Shown here in pieces: positions 1 to 11,080 of a stretch of DNA of 64,000 bases. The position numbers and the translations under genes were made by a program. Source of the stretch: Trichothecium roseum (lineage: Eukaryota > Ascomycota > Sordariomycetes > Hypocreales); the NCBI GenBank assembly GCA_026184415.1, contig CM047941.1, positions 1,984,001 to 2,048,000 of the forward strand, written 5' to 3'. Below the pieces are notes generated by a model. The model searched no databases. It was given only the letters and a program-made list of their open reading frames with translations, and was not told the origin of the DNA. How positions within the stretch are numbered: the stretch's first letter is position 1; each line of letters opens with the position of its first letter.

Positions 1-65
1 AGGCCAGCACGCCGGCGCGCTCGACGTGGCGGAGGAAGGCGATGCCGAGGCCCCGGTCGAGGTGG

Positions 66-98
<33 letters not shown>

Positions 99-1408
99 GT
101 GAAGCGGGTCCTCCTCTCGGCGGCCTCGCCGGCCCGCGTGGGGGCGAGGGGCCGGCCGGAGTACTTGTCGAGCACGACGGTGCCGATGTTGGGCTGCAGG
201 GTGGTGAAGGCCCAGCTGCCGACGCGGGCGCGGCTGTTGGTCATGGCGCGCACGAGCGTCGACTTGCCCGCGTTGGGGAGGCCGACGAGGCCCACGTCCG
301 CGAGGAGCTTGAGCTCCAGCTCGACGCGCATGGTGACGGCCTCGTCGCCCCTTGTGGCGAACATGGGCCGGGGGTACTGCCTCGACGTGAAGTGCGGGTT
401 GCCGAGGCCGCCGATGCCGCCTGATGCGAGCAGGATGGGCTGTTTGCTCGGGCTGGAGAGATCGAGGTATATCGGGGCTGATGGCTGGTGCAATAGGCGG
501 CCGCGACTGGGCATGCGGGGGAAGCCGTTGACCTGGGCGTCCGTTTTGGAGAGTCCTGGGTAGAGAATCCATTTGTGGCGGAGGGGGTCGTCAGATCCTG
601 GGTCGTCGATGTCGTCTTCATTTTGGGCGAGCTCGGCGTCCTCCTCCTGCCCCTCCTCTTCTGCTTTCATATGTCGTCTGCGATATACGTCCTCGTACTC
701 TTCAGTTTCCATCTTGCCTACGATGGCTTCGGCCTCGGCCTCGGGATCGTCTTCTTCTTCTTCTTCTTCTTCCCTTAGCTCTTCTCGTATGGCATCTAGC
801 TTGGCCTGCCTTCTCCTTTCGTTTTCCCTAATGTTCTCCTCCTTCTTTCTCTGCTTCTGCAGAGACCTGTAGGCCTTGACGTTCATGGCCTCCTCGGCGA
901 CGGGATCTTCCCTGTAGAGCTCCCTCACGACGGTGCCGACGGGGACCGTCAGGACGACATCCTCGCCCCTCGTCCCGTTCCTGGCGCTCCCCTGGCCCGT
1001 CTTGCCCCTCCCGGCGCGGATGAATCTTCTCCTCGCCAGCCTGTGCAGCGAGGTCTCGCCGTGCGCCGCCTGGATGTATATGCTGCCGCCGGAGCCGCCG
1101 TCCCCGCCGTTGGGGGGGCCGTCCGGCATGTACGCCTCCCTCTGGAAAGACACGCACCCGCTGCCGCCGCGGCCGGCGTAGAGGGTGATCTCGGCCTTGT
1201 CGGCGAAGTTGGGGGACGAGTAATCGTCCGGCGACGGGTTCAGGCGGGATTCGGGGAGGTCGTTGACCGTAGACGAGTAGAACCTATTAGCAGCCAATAC
1301 CGTAGCGGCTCGTCTGATCCCCCCTGCAGGAGCCAGCCGAGGAGATGCGAAGGATGGGTAGAGGAACGAGAGGAATGGCGTGGAGCCGCAGTGACACCTA
1401 TGAGCCAT
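1..1408 (-). CDS. MTG2: Mitochondrial Obg-family GTPase (MTG2), 3' end cut by window
   Basis: One open frame runs from an ATG at 1408 off the left edge, giving 469 codons of an incomplete protein. The first 40 or so residues are rich in Arg, Ser and Ala and lack acidic residues, as in a mitochondrial targeting peptide. A glycine-rich Obg fold follows (GGDGGSGG near residue 108). The G domain has a P-loop GLPNAGKS at about 376-383 and the DIPGLIEG G3 motif at about 440-447. Obg GTPases of this class assist assembly of the large mitochondrial ribosomal subunit. Oddly, the Obg fold is interrupted by about 160 residues of charged, coiled-coil-like and acidic sequence (about 165-324) where bacterial Obg has a short loop. 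No intron is needed. The remaining G4/G5 motifs lie outside the window. Family assignment is firm; the mitochondrial location is inferred. Confidence 0.93.
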
Positions 1409-3533
1409 GTTTCGGCTGAAATGTCCCTCGAGACCGACCGAGGACGTGGGTGGCGACGTCAAATCAACAGCTCGTTGGATCTCTCACTGCTTCTCAGGTA
1501 CAGAATACCCAGACAGGCTCGCATCGATTCTGGATTTTTTTTTTGCCGATAAGGCATCATTAAGCGCCGATAAGCTGGCAGGGAGGTAGCTCTCCCGTCA
1601 TGATGTACCCTGACGCCTCGTCGCACCAGTCACGGCACCTAAAGGTAGAGCCCGTAGGGGCAATCGACGGCAGCCAGTGAGCCATTGAACCTTGCCTCGT
1701 GGTTCGCAACATGTGTCGATGCCAATTGAATACATACTACGGAGTACCTTGCCAAAGGCATTGCCACCACTACTTCAACCAGGCTTTTCCCCTTCCCTTT
1801 TCTCTACTTTCCCATCAACCCTCTTCGAACTTGTCATACTCATTTCTCCCGTCAGCTCACACATCGCCGCGAATATTTCCCACCCACCACCTATTATGAC
1901 CACCCACTTACCACCCCCGCCGTATGCATGCGCTTTTTGTCGATAAACACGTTGGCAGTTGCAGTGCATTCTGAGCTGCAATCATGATTCGACGAGGGAC
2001 TGAGACCAGGACTAGGATTTGCCTCAAAGGAGGAGTCCAGGTGCAGCTCGTGAGTCCTCCCCCCCTCTCTCTCCCCCCCTCCCCTCCCCTCCCATCAGCC
2101 CAGGGAGCCCCAACTGCCCGCACTCTCGGTTCGAATTTAGAGTGTAAAAAAAACTCACTAATTCCTTTTACCCCCCAAAGTTATAAAAATGCGGTGAATA
2201 CATTTGGGATCCCCTTTCACGCATCGGCTCCGTCTCATCTGCCGGGAACGTCTTCCTCTTGCTCGCTCGAATCGTTTTTTTATTACTTTTTTCAGCTCCC
2301 CGCCTTGTTGACGGACCAAACATTCCCAGCAGCAGTAAATCGGTACGGAGACTACGGAGTACTACGGACGGAGTACCTTGGCATCGGCAGCGGGTGGCAT
2401 CAAACCAAGGGCGACGACCTCCTCTAGGTAGGGACAGCGCATCTTTTATTTGCTCGTCTCTTTGCCCCATCCGCGGTCACATCCGAAGGCAGGACAAATC
2501 ATTGTTGCATTCCCACCACAGCAGCCATTCGTCCACGGCCTGCCAGATTGCACATCACGAGACGTCGAACAAAAAAACAACAGCCCATCGCTCACTTGCA
2601 GCGACACGCACAGATTGGGTGCACCCTCTACGCTACTGGATTCGAGAGCATTAATGACCACCCGGAAGCCAAGGCTACGGCAAGGATAGCGCTATCTTCT
2701 CCGACAGTCGATCCGCACGTACATAGTACGAACCTTTAGGTTGGGCGACAACGAGCGGCCATTGGGTCACCCTGCATATCATTTAGGTCCATCTTGGGCC
2801 CGCATTCGAGCCACGACATCTAACATTTCGCTCTGGTTGCTTTCACCACCGCTCCTCATTCGACCTTGGACCGACTCCACCGCCGTCCGTCTGTTTCCCC
2901 ACGCTGTACCGACACTCCTCCCCGAACCCTTCGGTTCTTTTCCTCCCAGCTGCTGCCGCTCTCTCTCTCGTCCCACGCAGCCCAGTCAAGACCAGTCTCT
3001 GAACTCTGTATCTGTCTGGCTCTCTCTAGCTGCGTCTGGTTACTCTACGTAGCACTTCGTCACCCAGCAGTAGCAGCACCGGCACCAGCACCTGCACCTG
3101 CACCAGCACCAGAAGTTTTGTACGTGGGCGCGGCCTTGCAGTACGTCTCTGCTTCTCCACGAAACAGCGCACCGCGTTCTCTCCACGATTGCAAGAGGGG
3201 ACACAGACGCACAACTCACCTACCACCTTACCGCCTAGAGCCAGTCTATTCCCCCCCTCTCATCCCCGGACCACGCAACTACGGCTACAGGCATCCCCTT
3301 CTTATTAATCCAGGTTAGTAGCCGTCCGGAATCTCATATGTCTACTGAACCATCCCACCTTCCTTCCACCTCCCCCCTTTCCTCGCCGTACCCTCATCTC
3401 CATGTAGCCCGTTCGTGGGCATAGAGGGAGGTCCCCCAACAGCCATTGAGTATTCTTACTATGCTTCCTCACTCATTCTCCTGCAATATTCACTTGTTTT
3501 CGTATCCCCGCCTTCGCTGGGGATACCCCAACC
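1409..3533. other. Divergent intergenic region, MTG2 / Cys-RGG protein
   Basis: No supported gene in this 2.1 kb between two divergent start codons, so it should hold both promoters and long 5' leaders. It contains TACGGAGTA-type boxes near 1736-1746 and 2343-2375, a C/T-rich run at about 2055-2100, and a C-rich leader before the plus-strand gene. The open frames here are biased by pyrimidine tracts and the hexamer repeat at 3075-3110 and look non-coding. Confidence 0.7.
3075..3110. repeat. Hexamer tandem repeat (NGCACC)x6
   Basis: Six imperfect copies of a GCACC-based hexamer in the leader upstream of the gene at 3534. In one frame they would encode alternating Ala-Pro, but the surrounding frame does not look coding. 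Confidence 0.8.
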
Positions 3534-4527
3534 ATGGCCTCGGTCTACACTGGCTTTGACTCTCATGATCTATGGTCCGCTAAGATGTATAGCAGAGCTC
3601 CTCCGGCATCCAAGGGAATCATCAGGATGGATCCGGACTGCGCAGTATGCCATGGCCCGGCCACGCTGGGTTGTGATTGCGAGGCCAAGGGTCTCGAGGT
3701 CGCCATCAAACAGGCCGAGAATCGAATGATGCAGGCCATCTACAACGACATCCGGTATGTATACTCACATAGCCCGTCCGCGTGCCGCAGTGGCTTGCGT
3801 GCTAATGCCGTATTTGGACAGGAAATGGGTTCGCGGACACGCTCAAGACTACATCCTCGAGTACTTTCGTACCTTGGCTGAGCGAAGGAAAACAGCCCAC
3901 TCCAACCACTTGGACAACATCACGGCTCAGGCATATTATCACTACCAAGCCCCTCCCCACCCGAAGCAGATCTCAGACGCCAATGCGAGTTTGAAGCGAG
4001 GAATCGACGAAGACTGGCAAGCTAGTGTGGACCGCTACCCTGAAGTATTGGAATACTTCTTCTCTCTGGTCGAGCTTACGCTCCCCGCCGATGACGAGGA
4101 ATGTATTACAGACCCTCCTCTGAACGCTCCTGCCAACAACAATAATACTCGAAAGGCCAACCGACGATCTGGACCTCCCGAAGGCCATGGACCCCCACAG
4201 ATCACTATGGGAGGCCATGGAGCGCCTCCTCCTCATGCCCCTGCACAAATTGGTCCTCCCCCATCTGCATATGGCGGTGGCCGAGGGATGCGAGGCGGCG
4301 ATAGAGGGGGAAGAGAAGCAAGAGAGTCAAGAGATGCGAGAGAGGAAAGAGAGGAAAGAGAAGAATATGCCCGAGCCTACATGCCCCTGTCCCGCGAATC
4401 CCGTCGAACTCCTGGTCCCACCCAACAAGCACATGCCCCGCCTCCTACTAGACGACCAAGCCGGAGATCTATGGGTCCTCAACATCCACCTGCACACGCC
4501 CCTTACATTGAGCATGCGCCTTACTGA
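3534..4527 (+). CDS. Conserved fungal protein with N-terminal Cys cluster and C-terminal RGG/Pro-rich tail
   Basis: Two exons, 3534-3754 and 3822-4527. The 67-nt intron has a GTATGT donor, a gctaatg branch-like site and a CAG acceptor, and is spliced within an Arg codon. The ATG sits in a good Kozak context (aaccATGG). The product is about 308 residues. Residues 33-50 carry a compact Cys/His cluster (CAVCHGPATLGCDCEAKG) that could bind a metal. A helical middle region follows, with the run KWVRGHAQDYILEYFRTLAE. The last 120 residues are Pro-rich and contain RGG/RGD-like and alternating Arg-Glu stretches, typical of disordered or RNA-binding tails. The family seems to be a fungal-conserved protein of unknown function; I do not recognise a named domain. 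It is divergent from MTG2 and convergent with BFR1. Confidence 0.8.
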
Positions 4528-6538
4528 AGGCTGCATTGCTAAAAACGCAATCGCGTCTACGTTTTTTGTCTTTACGAACTTGATGAATTTTATGATTCTG
4601 CACGAATCGACGTTGCGATATACACATTGCATAGGGCAACTCGGAGGGAGCATTTGTAATCCCTTTCTTTTTGTCATTACATACAAAAGAGACCAAATAT
4701 ATCGAGGGATATTTGTGTCTTTTTTCTTTCTTTTTTCTTTTTCTTTTCCTTTTTTTTTAGAACTTGTCATTGGAGCGGCGCAGTTGGAGTCTCGGTGTTT
4801 ATATCTGGGTGTGTTTGACCGTAGGATTGGGCCTGGAGAAAGGGGGGTTTCGTTGGTGAGATCACAGGACATGGACGGGCAGTTTCGCTGGATACTGAAC
4901 AATGGGTACCAATATCACCCCCATGCCGTTGGAAAAGCACGCGCGTGGGAGGGAGAAGAATAGGAATCTACCCTACTACTTAGTACCAATTGCATCATGC
5001 TCTGCAAGCCCTGCTGATTGAATTGAATATACCAACAATAAATACTAGACCCTTTCCATACCTGGTTCATGTTGTATGAGGGGAGCGACGGTTCCTTGAT
5101 AGAATGGATGCCCCTGCCCGGTGACGGGTTGCTACAACACCACCCGCCCACGCAACCCACCAGATAGACAGACGTCTTGCTTGCCTGTCACAAACGTGTC
5201 GATGGCGGGAACGCTGCGACACTTTTTCGACGCGCGCGGGCACGCAATGCCAGCACAGCGAGGAACTGAGCTGAACTGAACTGCAGCCGCAGCCGCTACG
5301 TCTGCCAGGGGCGTGTGTGTGTGCGCGTGCGCGCGTGGCGTGACCGTGATGCGAGGAGCACGGATGTACGGAGTATCTGCTGCATATATTGCTTTGCTGG
5401 CAAAGTTTTGTCGTCGTCATACAACTCCCCCTCTTTCCCCCTTCCCCTCTCTGTTCGTCGTTCGCATCTATCCGTCCACCTATCACCATAATCCTCGAGT
5501 CTATCGTTACCTGTCCGTGAAGGGGTAGGTTGGACATGTCGGATGGACGGGGGAGTTCGCTCTACAGTGCTCATACCCCCCTCCCCCTTTCTTTAATGGA
5601 GCGTCAGAGTATATATGCGTAAATACCACTATCACCCCGTACTGAGCTCCAGAGGTAGATACTCCGTACAGTAGTAGTAGGACGTGATAGGTATGACACA
5701 AGTCAAGGTTATTATAGTAGTAGTACTCCTGGTAGTAGTGGAAAGTGGTACTATACAGTAAGAACCTATACTAGGTACTTTATACTACTCAGTAGTGCCT
5801 CATAAGTACTCGTACAATTCACAAGGAAACTCCCAAGCCTTTTGGTTTGTTATTTCTTTTTATTTTTTCTTGGTTGATATTTTTCGTCCGAACCGCATCC
5901 CATTCAAATCATTTCCCGCTTTTTCTTTTTTGAACAAAAAACGCAAAAAGAAAAAGAAAAAAAATCATGATTGCTGCTCCTCCGTCCCCAAAGATCCGTC
6001 CCCTCCCCAAAGATGCCCAAAAAGAGGCTTTTTTGTTTGCCTCTATATAAAGTCAAGAAAGTCATGTCAGATGGAGAAAAAAGAAATCAAGAAAAACAAA
6101 ACCCTCGGAAATTCATCAAACTCCCTCCAATGTCGGTCAGCAAAAGAGGAATAAAAAAAAGCAAGACAGTTAGGAGAAAAGAAAAGGCAGGTATGCCTTC
6201 TTCTCCTTCGGTCGTGGCTTCATCCTTTTTTGTCCCCTTTCATATATAGCCCATCATGAATCGTTCTTTCCGCCTACAAGTATATATGCTTTTCGAGCGG
6301 GCAAGGAAAAAAGGGGAAATTGAGGCAAAACGGTATCAAGGACGTAAGGGGAATTTTGTGTAACACAAAGAAAGAAAACGGGTCTCTCCTACATTGGGGG
6401 GTTGCAGATTGATGAAGTTCGTATAGAGGAGAGGCGGTTGAACTGAAGGAGGGGAGAGGTGCGGGATGGGTGTATGGTGGCACGTATGAGCTCGCATCTT
6501 TTGTAGGCAAGAGTCGAGCTGCTTTGCGGTACAGTCTC
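4528..6538. other. Convergent intergenic region with simple-sequence tracts
   Basis: No gene seen between two convergent genes. It holds a T-rich tract (about 4715-4757), an alternating GT/GC tract (about 5311-5338), TACGGAGTA-type boxes (about 5366-5376 and 5659-5670), TAGTAG-rich DNA (about 5670-5745) and A-rich DNA (about 5930-6180). It probably includes the 3' UTRs of both neighbours. Confidence 0.65.
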
Positions 6539-8082
6539 TTATGACTGCTCCTCGATGGAAGTCTCCTTGAGGTCGGAGGTGACCTCGTCGACACCGTTGG
6601 TACCATTGGCGTCGGCCTTCTCGATTTCTTCGAGCTTCTTCTTCGCCTTCTCGATGTTCTATACACGGTTTAGTTGAGCTGCTCACCCACTTATGCTATA
6701 GGAATGAAACTTACGCGCTGGGTCTGGGCAGTCTGGTCGTCCTTCCAGTGCTGCAGCTTGGCCTGGACCTTCTCGATGGTGGCGGGAACGTCGTCGGCAC
6801 TCATGGGAGGGTCAACGCCGACAAAGGTGCAGTCCTCGACGACGGCGGGAGGGCAGCTGTAGCCCTTGCTGGCGGCACCGGAAGCAGCACCACCCTTCTT
6901 CGACTTCTTGCCCTTCTTAACCGCAGGGGCATACTCCTCCTCGCGATCCTTCTTGCTGAGGAGCTTGGTGCCCTTGAGGCCGCTGTCGTCGACGGTGCGG
7001 CTAGCGGTAGCGCCGAGACCAAGGTCGGCCATCAGGGGACCCTTCTCAACCTTGTGCTCGGGGTTGAGGAACTGGAGCAGGCTGTTGGCGCGGCGAATCT
7101 CCTCGAGGTAGGCGGGGTCGCTGGCCTCGGCGAGGACGCGCTCGGCCTCGGCCTTCTTCTTGTCGGCGAGGTACTTCTCCTGCTCGGCCTTACGCCTCTC
7201 GCGCTGCTTCTCGCGGGCCTCACGGTCATAGGCCTGGAACGCCTTCTTGGCACCATAGTAGGTGTCCTTGATCTTGCGGATGGCGGTCCACTTCTCCTGC
7301 TGCTCGGCCTGGAGCTTGGTGCGCTCGTCACGGAGGGTCGAAAGGCCCTTGAAGGCCTCGTCCTGCTCGGCCTTGATGGCGTCGAGCTCGGCCTGGATCT
7401 TGGAGTACTGCTCCGACATGGCCTTTTGCTCCGGGTCATCCATGGAGTCCTTGATCTCCTTGATCTTGGCTCGGAGGTCGTCGATCTGGCGCTGGGAGTC
7501 GTCGAACTGGCCAAAGTTCTTGCGCATCTTGCGCAGGCTCGAGATGTCGGCGAGGGCCTTCTTCTCGTCCACGAGCTTCATCTGGCCCGAGTTGACCTGC
7601 TTGTCCAGGGTCTCAATCTGGCGGTCAATGTCCTCGGCCGACTTGTAGGGGACCTTGGCCTTGGCCGTCTTCTGCTCGGCGACGCGGCTGCGGACCTGCT
7701 CGTCAAGGCGCTTGATCTGGTCGAGCTTTCCAGAGCGGGCATTCTTGCCGCCGGCCTGCTTCGCGCGGATCTCGTTGGCCTGGGCGATGAGCTCCTGGCG
7801 GCGCTTCTGGGTTGGTGAGGGCTGGTCCTTGTTCTTGTTGGGGGCAGCGATCTCAATCTTGGCCTTGATGGCGTTCTAAGCGGAGCAACAGTGGTAAGCT
7901 ATACAGAGCTACACGGCCGTTCCAATCGGCAACCGGATACTCACCAGACGGTCCATGGAAGCCTTGTGCTCCTTCTCGGCGGCAGCGAGCTCCTTCTGGA
8001 AAGCAGCCTCATCGGGTCGGGTAGGCCGCACGGTCTGCGGCTTCTCAGCCGCCGGGGCGGTGGTGGTTGTGGTCTCGGCCAT
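6539..8082 (-). CDS. BFR1: BFR1-like polysome-associated coiled-coil protein
   Basis: Three exons on the minus strand: 8082-7945, 7875-6715 and 6658-6539. Introns 7876-7944 (69 nt, GTGAGT/TAG) and 6659-6714 (56 nt, GTAAGT/TAG) both fall between codons. The product is about 472 residues, the usual size for the family. Almost all of it is charged heptad-like coiled coil rich in Lys, Glu, Ala and Gln, with a short basic, Gly-containing segment (KKGKKSKKGGAASG) and a conserved-looking C-terminal block starting YSCPPAVVEDC. In yeast, Bfr1 binds mRNPs and polysomes at the ER, and its gene is a multicopy suppressor of brefeldin A sensitivity and affects nuclear segregation. It is divergent from RPB5. 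A 356-codon open frame on the opposite strand is a shadow of this gene. Identification rests on overall architecture and recognisable sequence, not on a catalytic motif. Confidence 0.85.
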
Positions 8083-9150
8083 TGTGGAGGATGAAAAGAA
8101 TCAAGACACGGGGACTCGATACTGTTGGAAAGACGGAAGGAGAGGGGAGGAGAAGGGAGAGGGGAGGAGAAGATAAAAGCGAGGGCAAATGTGTTAGGGG
8201 GACAAACGACACCGTGGAGCGTGACGATTGTGGAGGACACCGAACCTGTGGTCGACGAGGAAAAAAAATAGGTGGCCGTACTGGTAGCGAATCCTCACAC
8301 ATCTACTAAACAAATCCGACCTAAATTATCTAAGTACAGCCTGTCAAGTATCTCGACCCTGCAAAAGCAGTGAGCTGGTCTGTGCGTTCCCAACCGTGGC
8401 GGAAAAGCTTCCCAGGTGCCAGGTTTCCTCTTATGGAGCCTATTCCATAACATATCATGGGTTTTTATTTTGGGGGTTTTTTAGTTTTTTTATTTTGGGG
8501 TTATTGAAGCCTTTGGGATTTGTGGCTTTTGCCTCTAACGGCTGTAGGTCTTTACTGAAATGCACCATTGGGCCAGTACTCCGTGAGTCCGTACGGAGTA
8601 GCAGTACCTATGCCATTGGTAATAAACCTCCTCGGCCATGTTGGTGCCGGCCGCCGGCGGTCTAAACTCAGGGTCTACCACTCCCAGAGGGCCCTGTGAA
8701 TTCGAATTCGGTCGGAGGGTCGAATTGGGGGTTGGTGGGTTGGCGGGGCATTGGAAACGCTGTTAACAGGAACGGTCACATGACGATCCTTATCGGCTTA
8801 TCGAAGGTTTGGAAGAAAAAAAAGTGAAATGGAAGAAGAAGAGGTGAGAGTTTGACAGTGGAGCACCTCAATCCGTCGGCTGGATATGGTATGGTACATA
8901 TACGGAATAAGGCTGGGCGGAAAGGAAGTAGTAGCTGGCTGCGACTGGGGGGGGGGAGAACCCGCCTTTGTCATTCAAACTTGCAGACCAATCGCGCCCG
9001 CCGACCAAATTTTTGGAGATCGTCAGTCCAACCACCATCACCACCACCATCAACAATTCCCCCCATCAGTAGCTGGCCGCGCACCTCCTCGACCTTTTAC
9101 CGGACTCAACAAACGCGAACAGTCGTTCTACACATCTATTCTCCGCGACG
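8083..9150. promoter_or_regulatory. Bidirectional promoter region, BFR1 / RPB5
   Basis: A 1.07 kb spacer between divergent start codons with no coding signal. It contains a T-rich tract (about 8459-8510), a cluster of CCGTACGGAGTA-type sequence (about 8577-8606) and a CACCAC/CATCAC-rich stretch just upstream of RPB5 (about 9030-9052). No clear TATA box was picked out for either gene. Confidence 0.55.
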
Positions 9151-10125
9151 ATGGAGGGCTCGGATTACAGCACCAAGGAGGCTGTCCAGATCTGGCGCGC
9201 CTGGAAGACGGCGCATCAGATGGTGGCTGATAGGGTGAGTTTCCTGCACGTCTTTGACCCTCGCCAATGTCGGTGGTCGAGTTGCGTTGGAGGAAATGAA
9301 GGGAGAAAAAAAAACAAGACTTGGATAGTATCGATTGCATCGACAATGGCGTGAAAGGATCGAGATTGGGCATTGAGAGGGACAAAGATGGCTAACGTGT
9401 TTTTCTTGTTCTTTTCTGAAGGAGTACGAACTTGCCGAAGACGAATTGAACATCTCCTTCGACCGCTTCCGCTCAGAATACGGCGATTCCGATGGCACAA
9501 TCAAGTAAGCTAGGCCCCGATGACCCTCCCATTCATCCCCCCCCTCCCTTCACACTCCGCTGCGAGGTCAGATTCCTAACCTTTCGCTCACCCCGGCAGC
9601 CGCACGAAGCTCTCCTTCTCCGCCCGGCCCAGCGAGGCCATGATGCGCAAGTCCAAGCCCGCGCCGACGGACGCCAACCCGGACCCGGCCCCCGACTGCG
9701 GCCCCATCTACGTCGAGTTCATCGCGGCCGACACGCTGGGCGTGCAGCAGATCCGCGGCTTCACCAAGCACGTCATGTCCAACGGCTACTCCAACGGCAT
9801 CATGGTGACGCGCACCCAGCTCTCGTCGTCGGCGCGCAAGGTCATCGCCAGCATCGAGTCCATCGTGAAAGTCGAGTCCTTCATGGAGATCGACCTGCTC
9901 GTCAACATCACCCACCACGACCTCGTCCCCCGCCACGTCATCCTCTCCCGCGACGAGAAGCTCGCCCTGCTCAAGCGCTACCGCGTCAAGGAGACCCAGC
10001 TCCCTCGCATGCTCCAGCGCGACCCCATCGCCCGCTACTACGGCCTCAAGAGGGGCCAGGTCGTCAAGATCATCCGGACCAGCGAGACGGCGGGTCGCTA
10101 TGCCAGTTACAGGCTGTGCGTCTGA
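9151..10125 (+). CDS. RPB5: RNA polymerase I/II/III common subunit ABC1 (Rpb5)
   Basis: Three exons: 9151-9234, 9422-9504 and 9600-10125. Introns are 9235-9421 (GTGAGT donor, gctaac branch, AAG acceptor) and 9505-9599 (GTAAGC, cctaac, CAG). The product is about 230 residues. The N-terminal jaw region begins with a helix containing VQIWRAWKTAHQMVADR. The C-terminal assembly domain is the family hallmark, including HHDLVPRHVILS, LLKRYRVKETQLPR, DPIARYYGLKRGQVVKI and the closing TSETAGRYASYRLCV. Rpb5 is shared by all three nuclear RNA polymerases, where the C-terminal half docks on the largest subunit and the N-terminal half forms part of the downstream DNA jaw. The two 5' introns, separated by a small exon, are typical of short housekeeping genes in these fungi. 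Confidence 0.97.
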
Positions 10126-11080
10126 GTGTTTTTGTCTCGTTGGGAGCGGCGCCAGCGCGTACGTGTGCGCTCGCGTGTGCGTTTTGACCAAGGGCAGGAA
10201 GGGTTTGGGCAACGTTGTAGATGGAGCTTGTTTCGACCCTTGAATATCAGGGAAGAGCCATGTATGTGCATTTGTGTCGAGTTGGCGTTACGGGGCGTTG
10301 GTTCTCTCTCTCTCTCTTTTTCCATACTTATAACCTGCAATAGTACTCGACCCAAGGAGGAGACCATTTATTTAATAATGCCAGCCGGTATCGAACGTGC
10401 AACATTTCCACTTCCACCTGGCTGCATTGGCCTGACGGTACGTGCTTGGTCAAGTACAACTACTAGTAGAGTTTTGCAGCGTCGTGTGAAGCCGTCTGCC
10501 CATCCTTGACGCGCCGTGAGGAGCGCTCACTGTGATCACCATGCACAAGGTAAGTAAGTACTCGTAGTCAATATAATTGAATCAATTACTAGTTAAAAGA
10601 CCTTGCCCAATATACACGCCTTACACCAAAAAAGACACACCCAGTCCCAGATATCCGTCATAAAACAACATGGCCTTTCCCGCCGGGGTATATAAAGTCA
10701 TAAGCAACAAAGAAAAAACCCGACCTTTGCACCCCTAAATTTCCCCATGTTCCCGAGTTTGACAATCTGCCCTGAGAAAAAAAATTGAGGCGGCAGGATT
10801 AGAGTGGGAGCCTGCTGGTCTCCCCTTGCAAACCTTCCCTCTTTGACGCCCAACGTTATGCTATAACCATTGGCCAGGAGGGGTTGGGAATATATATGAT
10901 GTATAGTAGTGAAAAATCCCTTCGCAAAACGCCTTGCTGGACATCTAATGTCTACCGAAATGTTCTGCTCGAGGATAGAGATAAAGAAAAGGAAAGAACG
11001 AAAAAATAATAAATCATGATGTACATGTCGTAAGGTGTCGTCAAGTCGAAAGTGGAAGTCTGGTGAGCGTTTGCGACGCA
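10126..11080. other. Convergent intergenic region, RPB5 / rhodopsin-domain gene
   Basis: No gene supported in this 955-bp spacer. It holds the RPB5 3' UTR, including a (TC)n run at about 10301-10318, and A/T-richer DNA. Short open frames here have no recognisable product. Confidence 0.6.

Noticed and set aside
6748..7818. 356-codon plus-strand frame opposite BFR1
   Set aside because: Leu/Gly/Val-rich shadow of a coiled-coil gene; no family features or splice signals.
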